Assembly: GCF_030551755.1 (NCBI RefSeq)
Contig: NZ_JAUPEC010000001.1
Location: 305,953 to 369,952, forward strand
Reading direction: 5' to 3'
From: Pseudocolwellia sp. AS88
Lineage (GTDB): Bacteria > Pseudomonadota > Gammaproteobacteria > Enterobacterales > Alteromonadaceae
DNA: 64,000 nt
A program made the translations under genes and the position numbers. Of the stretch, positions 34,363 through 44,600 are shown piece by piece (position 1 is the first letter of the stretch; each line of letters begins with the position of its first letter). Below the pieces are notes generated by a model. That model searched no databases, had not been told where the DNA came from, and was given only the letters and a program-made list of their open reading frames with translations.

Positions 34363-36024
34363 TTATTCTGACTTCTCTTGGTATCTAAAAAACTCAAAAT
34401 CTGCGTGAATTTTCTGCCCTGATAGATCTTGGCAAGCTAAGCCGACAAATGCTCCTGTAAAGCATGGAGAATAACCTTTCTCTGTATGAACAACATAATC
34501 ATCAGATAATATACTACCGTCCAATTTAGGGCCGATTTTTATCCATGCTGGAAAGTTGTTTTTAATACTTGTAGCAAAATAAAATTGAATACTTTCACCA
34601 TTAAAATCCGCTTTTAAAAATATTCTGTTCGCTTCAGTTACTTCTATTTGTTGTGGAACAGGGTGCGTAGTTTTATTGTCATCACAACTTATGATGTTTA
34701 TAAACTTTTTACCTGAATATGCGCCAATGTCATCGCCTGTTATATGTAAGTAATGGTAGTGAGTCGTGTTGTAATAACAAACTAATCCTGCCATTTGCTG
34801 AAAGTTTTCAGGTTCAAACTCTATACAAGTTGAGGTTATAGTGTGATGAGCTTGCACGCGACGCGCGATCATACTTTGTTCAAAACACGAACTTAATGAT
34901 TCTCTACCGTATAAGCGCAGGTAACCTTGACGGTCGGTTTGGCTGATCCAGTCTTTTGTTATTGGTACTCTAAGGCTCTGAAAGTTGATATCTAAACTCG
35001 GAGAGTCGAAGCTAATTCTTGTTGGCGCTTTTTTAAATAGATGTTCTGGTAAGTTTGGTGCAGGAACAAATTGACGAGCAACGTGATATTGATCGTTTGA
35101 ATCTACATTAGCTAGTTCATTATTAAATTCGTTATCAAGATAAAGCCAGTCATCATCTTTCCATATCACTTTTTCTATCGCTGTTTCTCTACCTGTAATG
35201 CATCGCCCTTGTTCAGTTAATGGACGCCCAGTTAGAAATACCATATACCATTCACCATTTTGGGTTTCAACTAAATCTGCGTGACCCGTTTTTTGTAGAT
35301 AGTTACTCGGCGTACCTTTAGAGGTAATGATTGGGTTATTAGGCGCAATCTCATAAGGACCAAAGATAGATTTAGAACGCGCTAACGTTACACAATGGTT
35401 GTAACTTGTGCCGCCTTCAGCGGTTAATAAGTAAAAATAACCATTCTTTTTATAAATGTGTGGTCCTTCAGTAAGACCATGTTCACTTCCTGAAAAGATA
35501 TGATGTACTTTTCCAATAGGCTTCTTCAGATAACGATCAAATTCCTGTAAGACAATACCACCAAAAAATTTACTGTTTCTGTGATCTACCATCATACTCA
35601 TGTAATATGACTTACCGTCATCATCATGAAATAATGAAGGGTCAAAGCCTGTACTACTTACAAATGATGGTTTAGACCAGGGGCCTTTAATATCTGAAGA
35701 GGTAACTACATAATTGGGCGTATCTTTCCAATCACCATTGAAGTTTTTTACCACTGTATAGGTAAGGTAAAAAACACCATCTACATGAGTTAAGCAAGGT
35801 GCCCAAATTCCACAAGAATCAGGTACGCCTTTCATATCAAGTTGTGATTCTCTATTGAGTGGTCGAGTAATCAGATTCCAATTCACTAAGTCCTTTGAAT
35901 GATGTATTTGTACGCCGGGGAACCATTCAAACGTTGAGGTGGCAATATAATAATCATCGCCAACTCTAATAATACTAGGGTCAGGATTAAAGCCTTTTAA
36001 AATAGGATTAGAAATTGTATTCAT
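34363..36024 (-). CDS. Second GH43 beta-xylosidase (XynB-like, subfamily 11)
   Basis: A 553-residue paralogue of the enzyme at 24326 with the same architecture: propeller with FNPDP (base Asp), STGFDPSLF (Asp) and LTEGPHIY (acid Glu), then a C-terminal sandwich. No signal peptide, so it is cytoplasmic. The acid motif here is TEGPH rather than TEAPH and several loops differ, suggesting a different oligosaccharide preference such as branched xylo-oligosaccharides. It follows the GH10 xylanase on the minus strand with a 134-base gap that contains GntR-like half-sites (GGTAACC at 36070-36076 and TTACCGG at 36097-36103). The two probably belong to one regulon. Confidence 0.92.
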   Translation of the reverse strand: MNTISNPILKGFNPDPSIIRVGDDYYIATSTFEWFPGVQIHHSKDLVNWNLITRPLNRESQLDMKGVPDSCGIWAPCLTHVDGVFYLTYTVVKNFNGDWKDTPNYVVTSSDIKGPWSKPSFVSSTGFDPSLFHDDDGKSYYMSMMVDHRNSKFFGGIVLQEFDRYLKKPIGKVHHIFSGSEHGLTEGPHIYKKNGYFYLLTAEGGTSYNHCVTLARSKSIFGPYEIAPNNPIITSKGTPSNYLQKTGHADLVETQNGEWYMVFLTGRPLTEQGRCITGRETAIEKVIWKDDDWLYLDNEFNNELANVDSNDQYHVARQFVPAPNLPEHLFKKAPTRISFDSPSLDINFQSLRVPITKDWISQTDRQGYLRLYGRESLSSCFEQSMIARRVQAHHTITSTCIEFEPENFQQMAGLVCYYNTTHYHYLHITGDDIGAYSGKKFINIISCDDNKTTHPVPQQIEVTEANRIFLKADFNGESIQFYFATSIKNNFPAWIKIGPKLDGSILSDDYVVHTEKGYSPCFTGAFVGLACQDLSGQKIHADFEFFRYQEKSE

Positions 36025-36158
36025 AATTTACTCTTTGATTAAAATTAATCATTTACTGCGAATAAGGTTGGTAACCATAACTGGCCAAGCTTATGATTAC
36101 CGGGGGGAAGGGGGATATATTTGTGTTATAAATGTGCAAGTAACTTATTAGGTAAAAT

Positions 36159-37346
36159 CTATTGCTCGCTCAAACTAGACACAAATGATTTAGCTTTTAG
36201 TTGACGGTCAAATAATAATGGATAATCTGTGCGACCAGGCATTGGCCAATCATTTCTCCATGTATTTGCATCACTAACACCCCAAAAGGTAACGCGCTTG
36301 ATAACGTTTTGATGTTTATTAAATATTTTAAATAACGCTCTGTAACGATCTCCTAACTCATTTTCTACTGATTCAGGTAAAGCTGTAGGGTACGGGTTAA
36401 AAGAATCTTGTAAGGCAATGTTAAGTGATACATCCGCACCCATGTTTTCTTCATCTGGAAATGGAATAACTGATACATCTAACTCAGTAATTAAAACATC
36501 CATATTTAAAGCGCTATAAGCTTTAATAGAGTCTTCAATTTCATTTAATTCAGGTGAAGTTAAAGAGTAGTGAGCTTGCATGCCTACACCATCAATACGT
36601 ATACCTTTATCTTGTAAGCTTTTAACTAATCTTAAAACACCGTTACGTTTTTCTGGCTTGTATAAGTTGTAATCGTTGTAATAAAGTTTAGCTTTTGGAG
36701 CGGCTTTTGCTGCCATAATAAAAGCTTGTTCGATAAAGTCGTCTCCAATAATTGTAGACCATTTAGACTCTCTCAAAGAACCATCTTCATTTAATGCTTC
36801 GTTGACTACATCCCATGCATCAATTTTACCTGCATAACGACCAGCAACCGCATTAATGTGATCTTCCATACGCTTAAGTAATTGAGCTCTATTTAATGGT
36901 TTACCCTTTTTATCTTCAAATACCCAATCAGGTACTTGCGAATGCCAAACGAGTGTATGACCGGTAAAGAAATGGTTGTTTTTGTTTGCAAACTCAACCA
37001 ATGCATCGGCTGCTTCAAAATCGTAAACACCTTCAGAAGGGTGAATTCGTTCCCATTTCATTGAGTTTTCTGGGGTAATTGCATTAAATTGTTGGTTAAC
37101 AAAAGGTAGCACGTCGGTGGATTGACCTATTATTTGCTCACGACTTAAAGCGGTACCAATTTTGTATTTATCTAAAAATAAGTCTTTTAGTGCAACAGAA
37201 TCGTTTGCATTACTTTCTGTTATTAATGCTTGTGCACTCGATGTGTTTTCTTGAGTATTATTATTATTGGAGTTAATACACCCAGACAAAGCCATTGTAA
37301 TAGCAGGAATTAGTAATATAGTTTTAAATGATTTTTTATGTGACAT
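36159..37346 (-). CDS. GH10 endo-1,4-beta-xylanase lipoprotein
   Basis: A compact single-domain xylanase of 395 residues, lipidated at Cys23 (MALSGC). Visible GH10 motifs are ITPENSMKWE, GHTLVWHSQ, acid/base Glu183 in WDVVNE, QAHY, nucleophile Glu288 in ITELDV and WGVSDANTW near the end. Compared with the 1006-residue enzyme at 983 it lacks binding modules, so it likely acts on soluble oligosaccharides in the periplasm or at the membrane. It is divergent from the NUDIX regulator, with a perfect GntR-type palindrome between them. Confidence 0.95.
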   Translation of the reverse strand: MSHKKSFKTILLIPAITMALSGCINSNNNNTQENTSSAQALITESNANDSVALKDLFLDKYKIGTALSREQIIGQSTDVLPFVNQQFNAITPENSMKWERIHPSEGVYDFEAADALVEFANKNNHFFTGHTLVWHSQVPDWVFEDKKGKPLNRAQLLKRMEDHINAVAGRYAGKIDAWDVVNEALNEDGSLRESKWSTIIGDDFIEQAFIMAAKAAPKAKLYYNDYNLYKPEKRNGVLRLVKSLQDKGIRIDGVGMQAHYSLTSPELNEIEDSIKAYSALNMDVLITELDVSVIPFPDEENMGADVSLNIALQDSFNPYPTALPESVENELGDRYRALFKIFNKHQNVIKRVTFWGVSDANTWRNDWPMPGRTDYPLLFDRQLKAKSFVSSLSEQ

Positions 37347-37634
37347 AGGAATTATCTTCTAATTGTAATTATGACTATTACTATAAGCGTTTAGCATGGA
37401 AAGTTTCAATAACTTTTAACAATAAATTGATTTTATTTTCCTTACTTATTGATATTAAATAGTTTATTTATATGTTCTTGGTATATTTTTATTTGCTTAT
37501 AACTCGACTTAAAGCGTATTACATAAGTAACTGTTAAATAAAAACACTACTCGATTTGCTAATTATCTATTTTTTGATATTGGACTTAATAAGCGTATTA
37601 TATTTTTTAGATTTTGCTTTTTAAATAAACGGCA

Positions 37635-37648
37635 AGTTACCGGTAACA
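37635..37648. promoter_or_regulatory. GntR-type operator, perfect palindrome
   Basis: AGTTACCGGTAACA contains the perfect 12-base palindrome GTTACCGGTAAC (37636-37647). It fits the ATGTTA-N4-TAACAT pattern known for GntR. It is placed 289 bases before the xylanase and 191 before the NUDIX gene, so it could act on either. Confidence 0.7.
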
Positions 37649-37757
37649 TCATAAGTTATTAATATTATTAATGAAAAATCTATTTATTTTCCATAATATT
37701 AAATCGATTTATTGATTTGTTAATGTGGAATATGTATCCTCATCTCAATCAAATAGT

Positions 37758-37773
37758 CTATATAACTATATAG
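37758..37773. promoter_or_regulatory. Near-palindrome before the NUDIX regulator
   Basis: CTATATAACTATATAG has seven-base arms (CTATATA/TATATAG with the middle AC unpaired). NUDIX-type regulators in other bacteria often bind near their own gene, so this is a candidate autoregulatory site. Confidence 0.4.
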
Positions 37774-37838
37774 GTAGATAAGTAGGCTTTTCTATCTAAT
37801 ATATAACGTACTGCATCAAATGAGTTAAGAGCCAAATT

Positions 37839-38570
37839 ATGCACCATAGTTCATCTAACATACCAAGCACAGTGCTTGATGAAGAAAAAATCCCTGACGA
37901 TTGTATTAGCAGCCTTACTGTAGATAACCTTATTTTTACTTTGCACGACAGCAAGCTTAAAGTTTTGTTAGTAAAGTATAATAGAGGCCTAGCGAATAAT
38001 CAGTGGGGTTTGATCGGACACTGGGTTAGACGCGATGAAGATCTTAAAGATGCAGCATTACGTGTTGTTAAAAAAACAACAAATGCTGATAACCTTTATC
38101 TTGATCAACTAGGTGCTTTTGGTGATGTTGACCGTTATCCTGCAAGTCGAATTATCACTATTGTGTATTACTCATTGGTTAGATATGAAGAAACAGCTTT
38201 AATTTCGGGTGAGAATGCACTTTTATGTGAATGGTTTGATGTTTACGACTTACCTAAACTTATGTTTGATCACTCTGATATTTTAGCCGCTGGTTTAAAT
38301 TACTTAAAATATAAAGTACGCCATGAACCTATAGGCTTTAACTTATTACCTGAAAAGTTTACTTTATTAGAGTTACAAGAAATTTACGAAGCTATTCTTA
38401 ATAAATCTTTAGATAAACCTAATTTTCGCCGTAAATTTCAGAAAATGAACTTATTAATAAACTGCCAAGAAAAACAGAAAAAGGTAGCGCACAGAGCTGC
38501 AACACTTTATCGATTCGATATCAATGAATATGAAAAGCTAAAAGAATTTGGTTTTACCTTCGAGTTCTAA
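37839..38570 (+). CDS. NUDIX-type transcriptional regulator (NrtR/AraR-like)
   Basis: A 243-residue regulator. The N-terminal part (about 20-145) has the NUDIX fold (TVDNLIFTLHDSKLKVLLVKYN, QWGLIGHWVRRDEDLKDAALRVV), but the catalytic G-x5-E-x7-REUxEE box is degraded, as in effector-binding NUDIX regulators. The C-terminal part (about 165-243) shows FTLLELQEIYEAIL and NFRRKF, the winged-helix portion shared with NrtR and with the arabinose regulator AraR of Bacteroidetes. A pentose or pentose-derived effector is likely from context. It is followed by a terminator and lies before a GPH transporter gene. Confidence 0.85.
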   Translation: MHHSSSNIPSTVLDEEKIPDDCISSLTVDNLIFTLHDSKLKVLLVKYNRGLANNQWGLIGHWVRRDEDLKDAALRVVKKTTNADNLYLDQLGAFGDVDRYPASRIITIVYYSLVRYEETALISGENALLCEWFDVYDLPKLMFDHSDILAAGLNYLKYKVRHEPIGFNLLPEKFTLLELQEIYEAILNKSLDKPNFRRKFQKMNLLINCQEKQKKVAHRAATLYRFDINEYEKLKEFGFTFEF

Positions 38571-38619
38571 CTCAGCAGTATTCCATTATTAAAGCCTAAG
38601 TTACTTTTGGCTCTTATCT

Positions 38620-38646
38620 AAAAAGACAACATTTGTTGTCTTTTTT
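38620..38646 (+). terminator. Terminator of the NUDIX regulator
   Basis: AAAAAGACAAC, ATTT, GTTGTCTTTTT with a further T: an 11-base stem and tight loop, 50 bases after the stop. Confidence 0.85.
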
Positions 38647-38753
38647 GTTTTAAATCTTTGTTCTTTTAATAGCTGCTTTACATCTAACTAAATTAGATAT
38701 AGTATTTTCGACTATATCGATAATTAGACCATGTAAGTTGTAGGTGGATTTTA

Positions 38754-40109
38754 ATGAACAATAAAAATAATAAATTAAGCATAAAAGAAAAATTTGGTTA
38801 TGGGTTAGGGGATACAGCAAGCAACATCGTTTTTCAAATGGTTGCTAATTTCATGTTGATTTTTTACACCGATGTTTATGGTTTGTCAGCGGCAGCAGCA
38901 GGTACTTTACTGTTAACTGTAAGGTTATTTGACGGCTTTACTGATCCAATTATGGGAAGTATTGCTGATAGAACACGAACAAAGTGGGGCGCGTATCGTC
39001 CATACTTACTGTTTTTGGCAATTCCTTATGGTGTATTTGCGTGTTTAGCTTTTATAACCCCAGATTTCGATTCAACAGGTAAACTTATATACGCATACAT
39101 CACTTACGGATTATTAATGACCTGTTATACCGCGATCAACATTCCTTATGGAGCGTTAGGTGGTGTTATGGTGAGTTCTCCTAAAGAGCGAGCTTCATTG
39201 CAATCTTATCGTTTTGCAATGGCAATGGCAGCATTAGTTGTGATTGTTTGGGCTTTACCTAAACTTGTAGAATTTTTTGGTGAAGGGGATGATCAACTAG
39301 GTTATCCGTTAGCTATGGCATTTATGGGAACGCTTGCGGCTATATGTTTTGTTTTTTGTTTCAAAATGACCAAAGAAGAACCTCTCCCTCCTGTAGAAGG
39401 AAATCGTAAAAGCGCCTTCAAAGAATTTTTCTCACTATTTAAAAACGATCAGTGGATCATTATTGCTGCAATTAGTTTAGCAACTTTAACCTTAATAGGT
39501 ATTAGAGCGTCTGTTGCTCCCCACTATATTAAATATTACGTGGGTGAAGAAGACTTAATATCATCGTTTCTTACCATCGCTGCCATCGGCTCGGTATTAG
39601 GTGCAGTATCAACTAACTTTTTAACTAAATTTTTTGAAAAGAAGGTTTTATTTCAAGTCGCTATAGTAGTGGTTATTATTTCTCATAGTCTTTTTTACGT
39701 TATCGATTCAAGCCAAATTACCGCCATTTTCATTATTTATTTCATCGCAAATTTTGCTCATATGATGATCACACCCATAATGTTTTCTATGGTTGCAGAC
39801 ACAGTTGATTATGGTGTACTTAAAACGGGTAAACGCTTAACGGCAATCACATTCTCAGGGCATTTATTAGCGATAAAATTTGGTTTCGCTATTGGTGGTG
39901 CATTAGCTGGTTGGATACTAGCTAGTTACAACTATGTACCTAATCAAGCGCAAACTGAAGATACCTTAAATGGCATATTACTCGCATTTGCTGGCATTCC
40001 AGTTATTTGTATGGTGTTGAGTTTGATACTTGTTAAAAAGTATAAGTTAACCGAATTAGAAGTAGAAAGAATTCAATCAAAGATTGAGCAAGATGGAATA
40101 AAGGCATAA
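38754..40109 (+). CDS. GPH-family glycoside/pentoside symporter (second copy)
   Basis: A 451-residue inner-membrane carrier with 12 predicted helices. KEKFGYGLGDTASNIVFQ, RLFDGFTDPIMGSIADRTRTKWGAYRPYL, NIPYGALGG and MVADTVDYGVLKTGKR mark the GPH family. It parallels the transporter at 16592 but sits beside the cytoplasmic GH43 at 40298, so each transporter is paired with an intracellular GH43. AGGTGG precedes the ATG. A TTTCGACTATAT sequence at 38706-38717 resembles the recurrent motif seen elsewhere. Confidence 0.9.
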   Translation: MNNKNNKLSIKEKFGYGLGDTASNIVFQMVANFMLIFYTDVYGLSAAAAGTLLLTVRLFDGFTDPIMGSIADRTRTKWGAYRPYLLFLAIPYGVFACLAFITPDFDSTGKLIYAYITYGLLMTCYTAINIPYGALGGVMVSSPKERASLQSYRFAMAMAALVVIVWALPKLVEFFGEGDDQLGYPLAMAFMGTLAAICFVFCFKMTKEEPLPPVEGNRKSAFKEFFSLFKNDQWIIIAAISLATLTLIGIRASVAPHYIKYYVGEEDLISSFLTIAAIGSVLGAVSTNFLTKFFEKKVLFQVAIVVVIISHSLFYVIDSSQITAIFIIYFIANFAHMMITPIMFSMVADTVDYGVLKTGKRLTAITFSGHLLAIKFGFAIGGALAGWILASYNYVPNQAQTEDTLNGILLAFAGIPVICMVLSLILVKKYKLTELEVERIQSKIEQDGIKA

Positions 40110-40139
40110 TAACTTAAGATTTATTGAAGAAATAATAGA

Positions 40140-40185
40140 GCAACTTAGTACTGAGCTTAGCGTCAATACCAAAGAACTAAGTTGC
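40140..40185 (+). terminator. Possible terminator between GPH and GH43 genes
   Basis: GCAACTTAG (40140-40148) and CTAAGTTGC (40177-40185) form a nine-base stem with a long 28-base loop, followed by a modest T-rich stretch. Partial termination is possible. Confidence 0.4.
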
Positions 40186-40297
40186 CTTGTTATTTGTTTT
40201 ATCGGTCTAGAAAGCGATTAAAAAAATTTAGTAAAACATTATAGATAAACCCATTTATTAAGTATTAATAATTTCAGCACAGTCATAGGGAGATTTT

Positions 40298-41368
40298 ATG
40301 ACAAGTAGTAATCAAGCAAAGGTTCAAACTGACACAACTTTGAGTCATGCAGAACAAATTCAATTAAAAGATTTAGAACGAGCTAAAACTTTAAAACAAA
40401 AAAGTGAGCCTCTTGTAAGTCATATTTATACCGCAGATCCATCTGCTCATGTTTTCGATGGCAAAATTTATATTTATCCATCTCACGATGTAGAGTCTGA
40501 AACGAGTATTAATGATGATGGTGATCATTTCGCAATGAATGACTATCACGTACTTTCGCTAGATCCAGAAGATTTTAGCGCTACAGATCATGGTGTGTCA
40601 CTTTCTGTTGCTGATGTTCCTTGGGCTGATAAACAAATGTGGGCGCCTGATGCAGCTCATAAAGATGGTACCTACTATTTTTATTTTCCTGCGCGAGATA
40701 AAGACGGGATTTTCCGTATTGGTGTTGCTTCTGGTACCTCTCCAACAGGCCCATTTACTGCTGAAGAAAATTATATACAAGGTACCTTTAGTATAGATCC
40801 TGCTGTTTATGAAGATGACGATGGTAGCTATTATCTTTATTTTGGTGGTTTATGGGGTGGTCAATTACAAAATTGGCACAATGGTGAGTTTTCTGAAGAA
40901 GATATATATCCAGCAGACGACCAACCAGCATTAAATGCAAAAATGGCTAAGCTTTCACCAGACATGCTTGAACTAGCAGAGGAGCCTAAAGACATTGTAA
41001 TTATTGATGAACATGGTGATGCAATTACCGTGGGTGACAATGATAGACGATTCTTTGAAGGTCCTTGGGTTCATAAATATAACGATGTTTATTACTTCTC
41101 ATACTCTACGGGTGATACTCATAAAATAGCCTATGCTACAAGTGACTCTCCGTATGGTCCTTTTACGTATAAAGGGGTTATTTTAAACCCTGTATTAGGC
41201 TGGACTAACCATCATTCAATTACCTGTTTTGAAGGTAAATGGTATTTGTTTTATCACGACAGCAGCTTATCAGGCGGCCAAACTCATTTACGTTGTGTAA
41301 AAATGACTGAACTTATTCATGATGAGAACGGCAATATTGAAACCGTAGATGCTTACGAAGCAGAATAA
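40298..41368 (+). CDS. Cytoplasmic GH43 glycosidase (subfamily 1-like)
   Basis: A 356-residue paralogue of the exported GH43 at 11029. Catalytic positions are YTADPSAHVF, FSIDPAVYED and RFFEGPWVHK, with WAPDAAHKDG and GWTNHHSI conserved. The N-terminus is polar (MTSSNQAKVQTDTTLSHAEQ) with no signal peptide, so the enzyme is cytoplasmic. Together the two paralogues would process the same linkage on both sides of the inner membrane. Xylosidase or arabinofuranosidase activity is not decided. GGGAGA precedes the ATG. Confidence 0.87.
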   Translation: MTSSNQAKVQTDTTLSHAEQIQLKDLERAKTLKQKSEPLVSHIYTADPSAHVFDGKIYIYPSHDVESETSINDDGDHFAMNDYHVLSLDPEDFSATDHGVSLSVADVPWADKQMWAPDAAHKDGTYYFYFPARDKDGIFRIGVASGTSPTGPFTAEENYIQGTFSIDPAVYEDDDGSYYLYFGGLWGGQLQNWHNGEFSEEDIYPADDQPALNAKMAKLSPDMLELAEEPKDIVIIDEHGDAITVGDNDRRFFEGPWVHKYNDVYYFSYSTGDTHKIAYATSDSPYGPFTYKGVILNPVLGWTNHHSITCFEGKWYLFYHDSSLSGGQTHLRCVKMTELIHDENGNIETVDAYEAE

Positions 41369-41687
41369 ATTTTTTGCTCAAAATAGATATAGTCCATTGT
41401 ACTTTATGGTGAGGTGTTTTAAATGCTCTAACCAAAAGTAGTAAATTAACAGGCTATATATATGAAATTAAAGGGAAAGGTGGGTAGGGGTATCTATATT
41501 TCCTGATGTTAAAAATAACGATAACTATATAAAAAAGTATAAAGAAAAGTAAATTTTAAAAAAATAATAACATAAAGAAATGCACAATTACCTTATTGTC
41601 ATATTGAATATAATGTGTTAGAAATGGTAATTGTCATTTTGACAATAATTAAATAAATTATAAAATTATAAGAAATAGGGGATACAT
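41369..41687. other. Leader region of the TonB-dependent receptor
   Basis: This 319-base AT-rich region has no gene. It contains the imperfect motif ATTTTGACAATAATT (41636-41650), which also forms an inverted repeat with the preceding ATTGTCA, 38-60 bases before the receptor start. Confidence 0.55.
41629..41650. promoter_or_regulatory. Inverted repeat and recurrent-motif match before the receptor
   Basis: ATTGTCA, TTT, TGACAAT is a perfect seven-base inverted repeat, and its right part ATTTTGACAATAA matches 8255-8269 at nearly all positions. The position close to the start suggests control of the receptor. Confidence 0.4.
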
Positions 41688-44600
41688 ATGTTCAATAAAA
41701 AGATATTAACTACCTCAATATTAGCTGCTCTTAGTACAATCACAGTTCCGTCTTTAAGTTATGCTGAAGAAGCAGAAGTTAAAGACGTTGAAGTAATAAC
41801 TGTTTCTGGTATTCGTGGCGGCTTGATAAGAGCTATGGACTTAAAACGTGGCTCAGAAGGTATTGTTGATGCTATTTCAGCAGAAGACATGGGGAAATTT
41901 CCAGATACTAACTTAGCTGAATCTTTGCAACGTATTACAGGTGTTTCAATCAGTCGTGATAATGGCGAAGGCAGCCAAGTTACTGTTCGTGGTTTTGGAG
42001 CAGCAAATAATTTAATTACTTTAAATGGTCGTCAATTACCCACTACAACCGGTAACAGAACATTTGATTTTGCGAATATTGCTTCTGAAAGTGTTTCAGC
42101 TGTAACTGTTTATAAAACATCAAATGCAGCGGTTACTTCAGGTGGTATCGGTGCAACAATTGATTTACAAACTCATAAACCTCTTAATTATAAAGAAACT
42201 AAAGCATCAATAGGTGTTAAGTTTGTTGAAGATACATCTACAGATCAAGGTAGCACTACACCTGAATTAAGTGGTATTTACTCAACTACTTTTGCCGATG
42301 AAACTTTTGGTGTTTCTATTTCTGGTAGCTACCAGGAACGTGAAAGTGGTATGCAACAATTTACTGACTCTCAAGGTTACAGAGCGAGTGAATACACAAA
42401 TGCAGGTTGGGGTGGTGTACCTGCTGGTGAAGCTGGTGGTACGAATAGACCGACTAGTGGTATTTATTCAAACCCTCAACAACCACGTTATGTCTTTGAA
42501 GAACGTCAACGTGAACGTGTTAATGGTCAATTAGTTTTACAATACCGACCTGTAGACAATATTACAGCGACTTTAGATTACACTTTAGTACGTAATACAG
42601 TTGAAACACAGCATACCGATGCTTCTGTATGGTTCAACTATGCTGGTGATAGAAGTGAATCAGTTTGGGCTGGTGAGCCTAATGCTTACCCACTTATTTA
42701 CTCTGAAGTATATGAAATTAATAGTGATGCAGATCTTAAAGACACTTCATTAACTGTAGGTTCTTGGGGTAATGAACAGAAAACTGATTCAATTGGTTTA
42801 AATATTGAGTGGCAAGTTAATGATGAACTTACACTTGTGTTAGATCATCACGATTCTAAAGCTTCTTTAGGTGCTACCGATCCACGTCACGGCACAGGTA
42901 ATAACATTCAACTACCTTCATACACACGTACTCGCACTGGTTTAGATTTAACGGGTGGCTTACCAGGTATAGCTACCGGCGATATCGACTCTTTTAATCC
43001 TGAAACTATGCGCTTGTCAGGTAGTTGGTTCGCAAACGATAAATATTCTTCAGAAGTTAACCAAACACAATTAAGTGGTGAATACTTTATTAACGACAAC
43101 TTAAGTATCGATTTTGGTGCTGGTGTTAATACTGTAAATAACCATTATCGTCATACCCAAGTGCAACGTGCTGATTGGGGTGGTGTTGGTGTTGAAGGTG
43201 ATTTCGCTGATATTAACTGGCGTGAAGACACTATCTTAGATAAGTTCCAAGAAAAGCCAGGCAACTTTGATGGTACAGCAACACAGTCAGAATACGATTT
43301 ATTTGACCGTATATTCTTTGCTGATTTTGATGAAATAGTACGTGCCGCTGAATTTGCAGATCCGGTTGCAAATGTGGACACATTATGGGGTGATTGTTTA
43401 GCTCCTGAAGGTGCTTCAGCAGGTCCAAATGGAGAAGGTCATTTCTGTCCATCATCTAATTTTGATGCCGATACCAATCGTTTTACTGAAGAAAAAACAA
43501 CATCTTTCTTCTTCCAAGTTAATTACGAAAGTGAAATTGGCGATATGCCTTTCAGTGCTTACTTAGGTCTTCGTCATGAAAAGACAAAAGTAGACTCAAG
43601 AGCAACAGCTCCAGGTTACAGCAGCGTAATTTGGAGTGAAGCAACTTCTACAGCAGTAACCGGTGTAACAGGTATTCAAACACAAGTTAAAGGTGCAGAA
43701 TACAGTCAGATTTTACCTACTTTAAATATCAACTTAGAAGTAACAGATGACATTACTGTTCGAACGGCGCTAAGTAAAACGATCTCACGTGCAAGTTATG
43801 GTAATCTACAAGGTGGCACTTCGGTTAATACTGGTGGTACTTTAAGTGGTTATTCAGGAAGTACAGGTAACCCAGAACTTAAACCTCTAGAGTCTATTAA
43901 CTTTGATTTGTCTGGTGAATGGTATTACGAAGAAGGGAGTTATGTATCGTTAGGTTATTTTAGAAAAGACGTAACGAACTGGATAACTAATGTTTCACAA
44001 CCATCTCAAATCTATAACTTACCTAATCCATTAGACGGTGAGAAATATGATGCTGCAGTTGCTGCTTTACCTTCTGGATCATCGCTTGCGCAAATTCGTG
44101 ATTATATCTTTGAAAATTACGCTGATGATCCAAATGTACAACCTACATTTGATGAATTTGGCGAACTAGACGGTGGTACTATTATTGGTGATCCACTTAC
44201 CGATAACGTAGTAACATTCGGGCTTAATGTACCTGTTAATGGCGATAATAAATACACGATTGACGGTTTAGAATTTAACGTACAACACTTGTTTGGTGAT
44301 TCAGGTTTTGGCGGTATATTTAACTATACAATGGTTGATACAGACCTTGCTTATGACAATTCGTCTCTTGAAGATACTGAAGCCCTACAAGGGTTAAGTG
44401 ATACGGCTAATGTTGTTGCTTTTTATGATAAAGATGGGTTACAGGCACGTATTGCTTATAACTGGCGTGATCAGTACTTAAATGAGCGTCGTATAAATGC
44501 TGATTTAACTGCACCTATTTATACAGAAGCTTATTCTCAACTTGATTTTAATATCAGTTATGAAATTCCAGCTGTTGAAGGGTTAACTGTATTTTTTGAA

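Larger units (their letters stand above)
37347..37838. other. Divergent regulatory region of xylanase and NUDIX regulator
   Basis: This 492-base gap has no gene. It contains the perfect GntR-type palindrome (37636-37647) and a second near-palindrome CTATATAACTATATAG (37758-37773) 65 bases before the NUDIX regulator. Confidence 0.7.
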
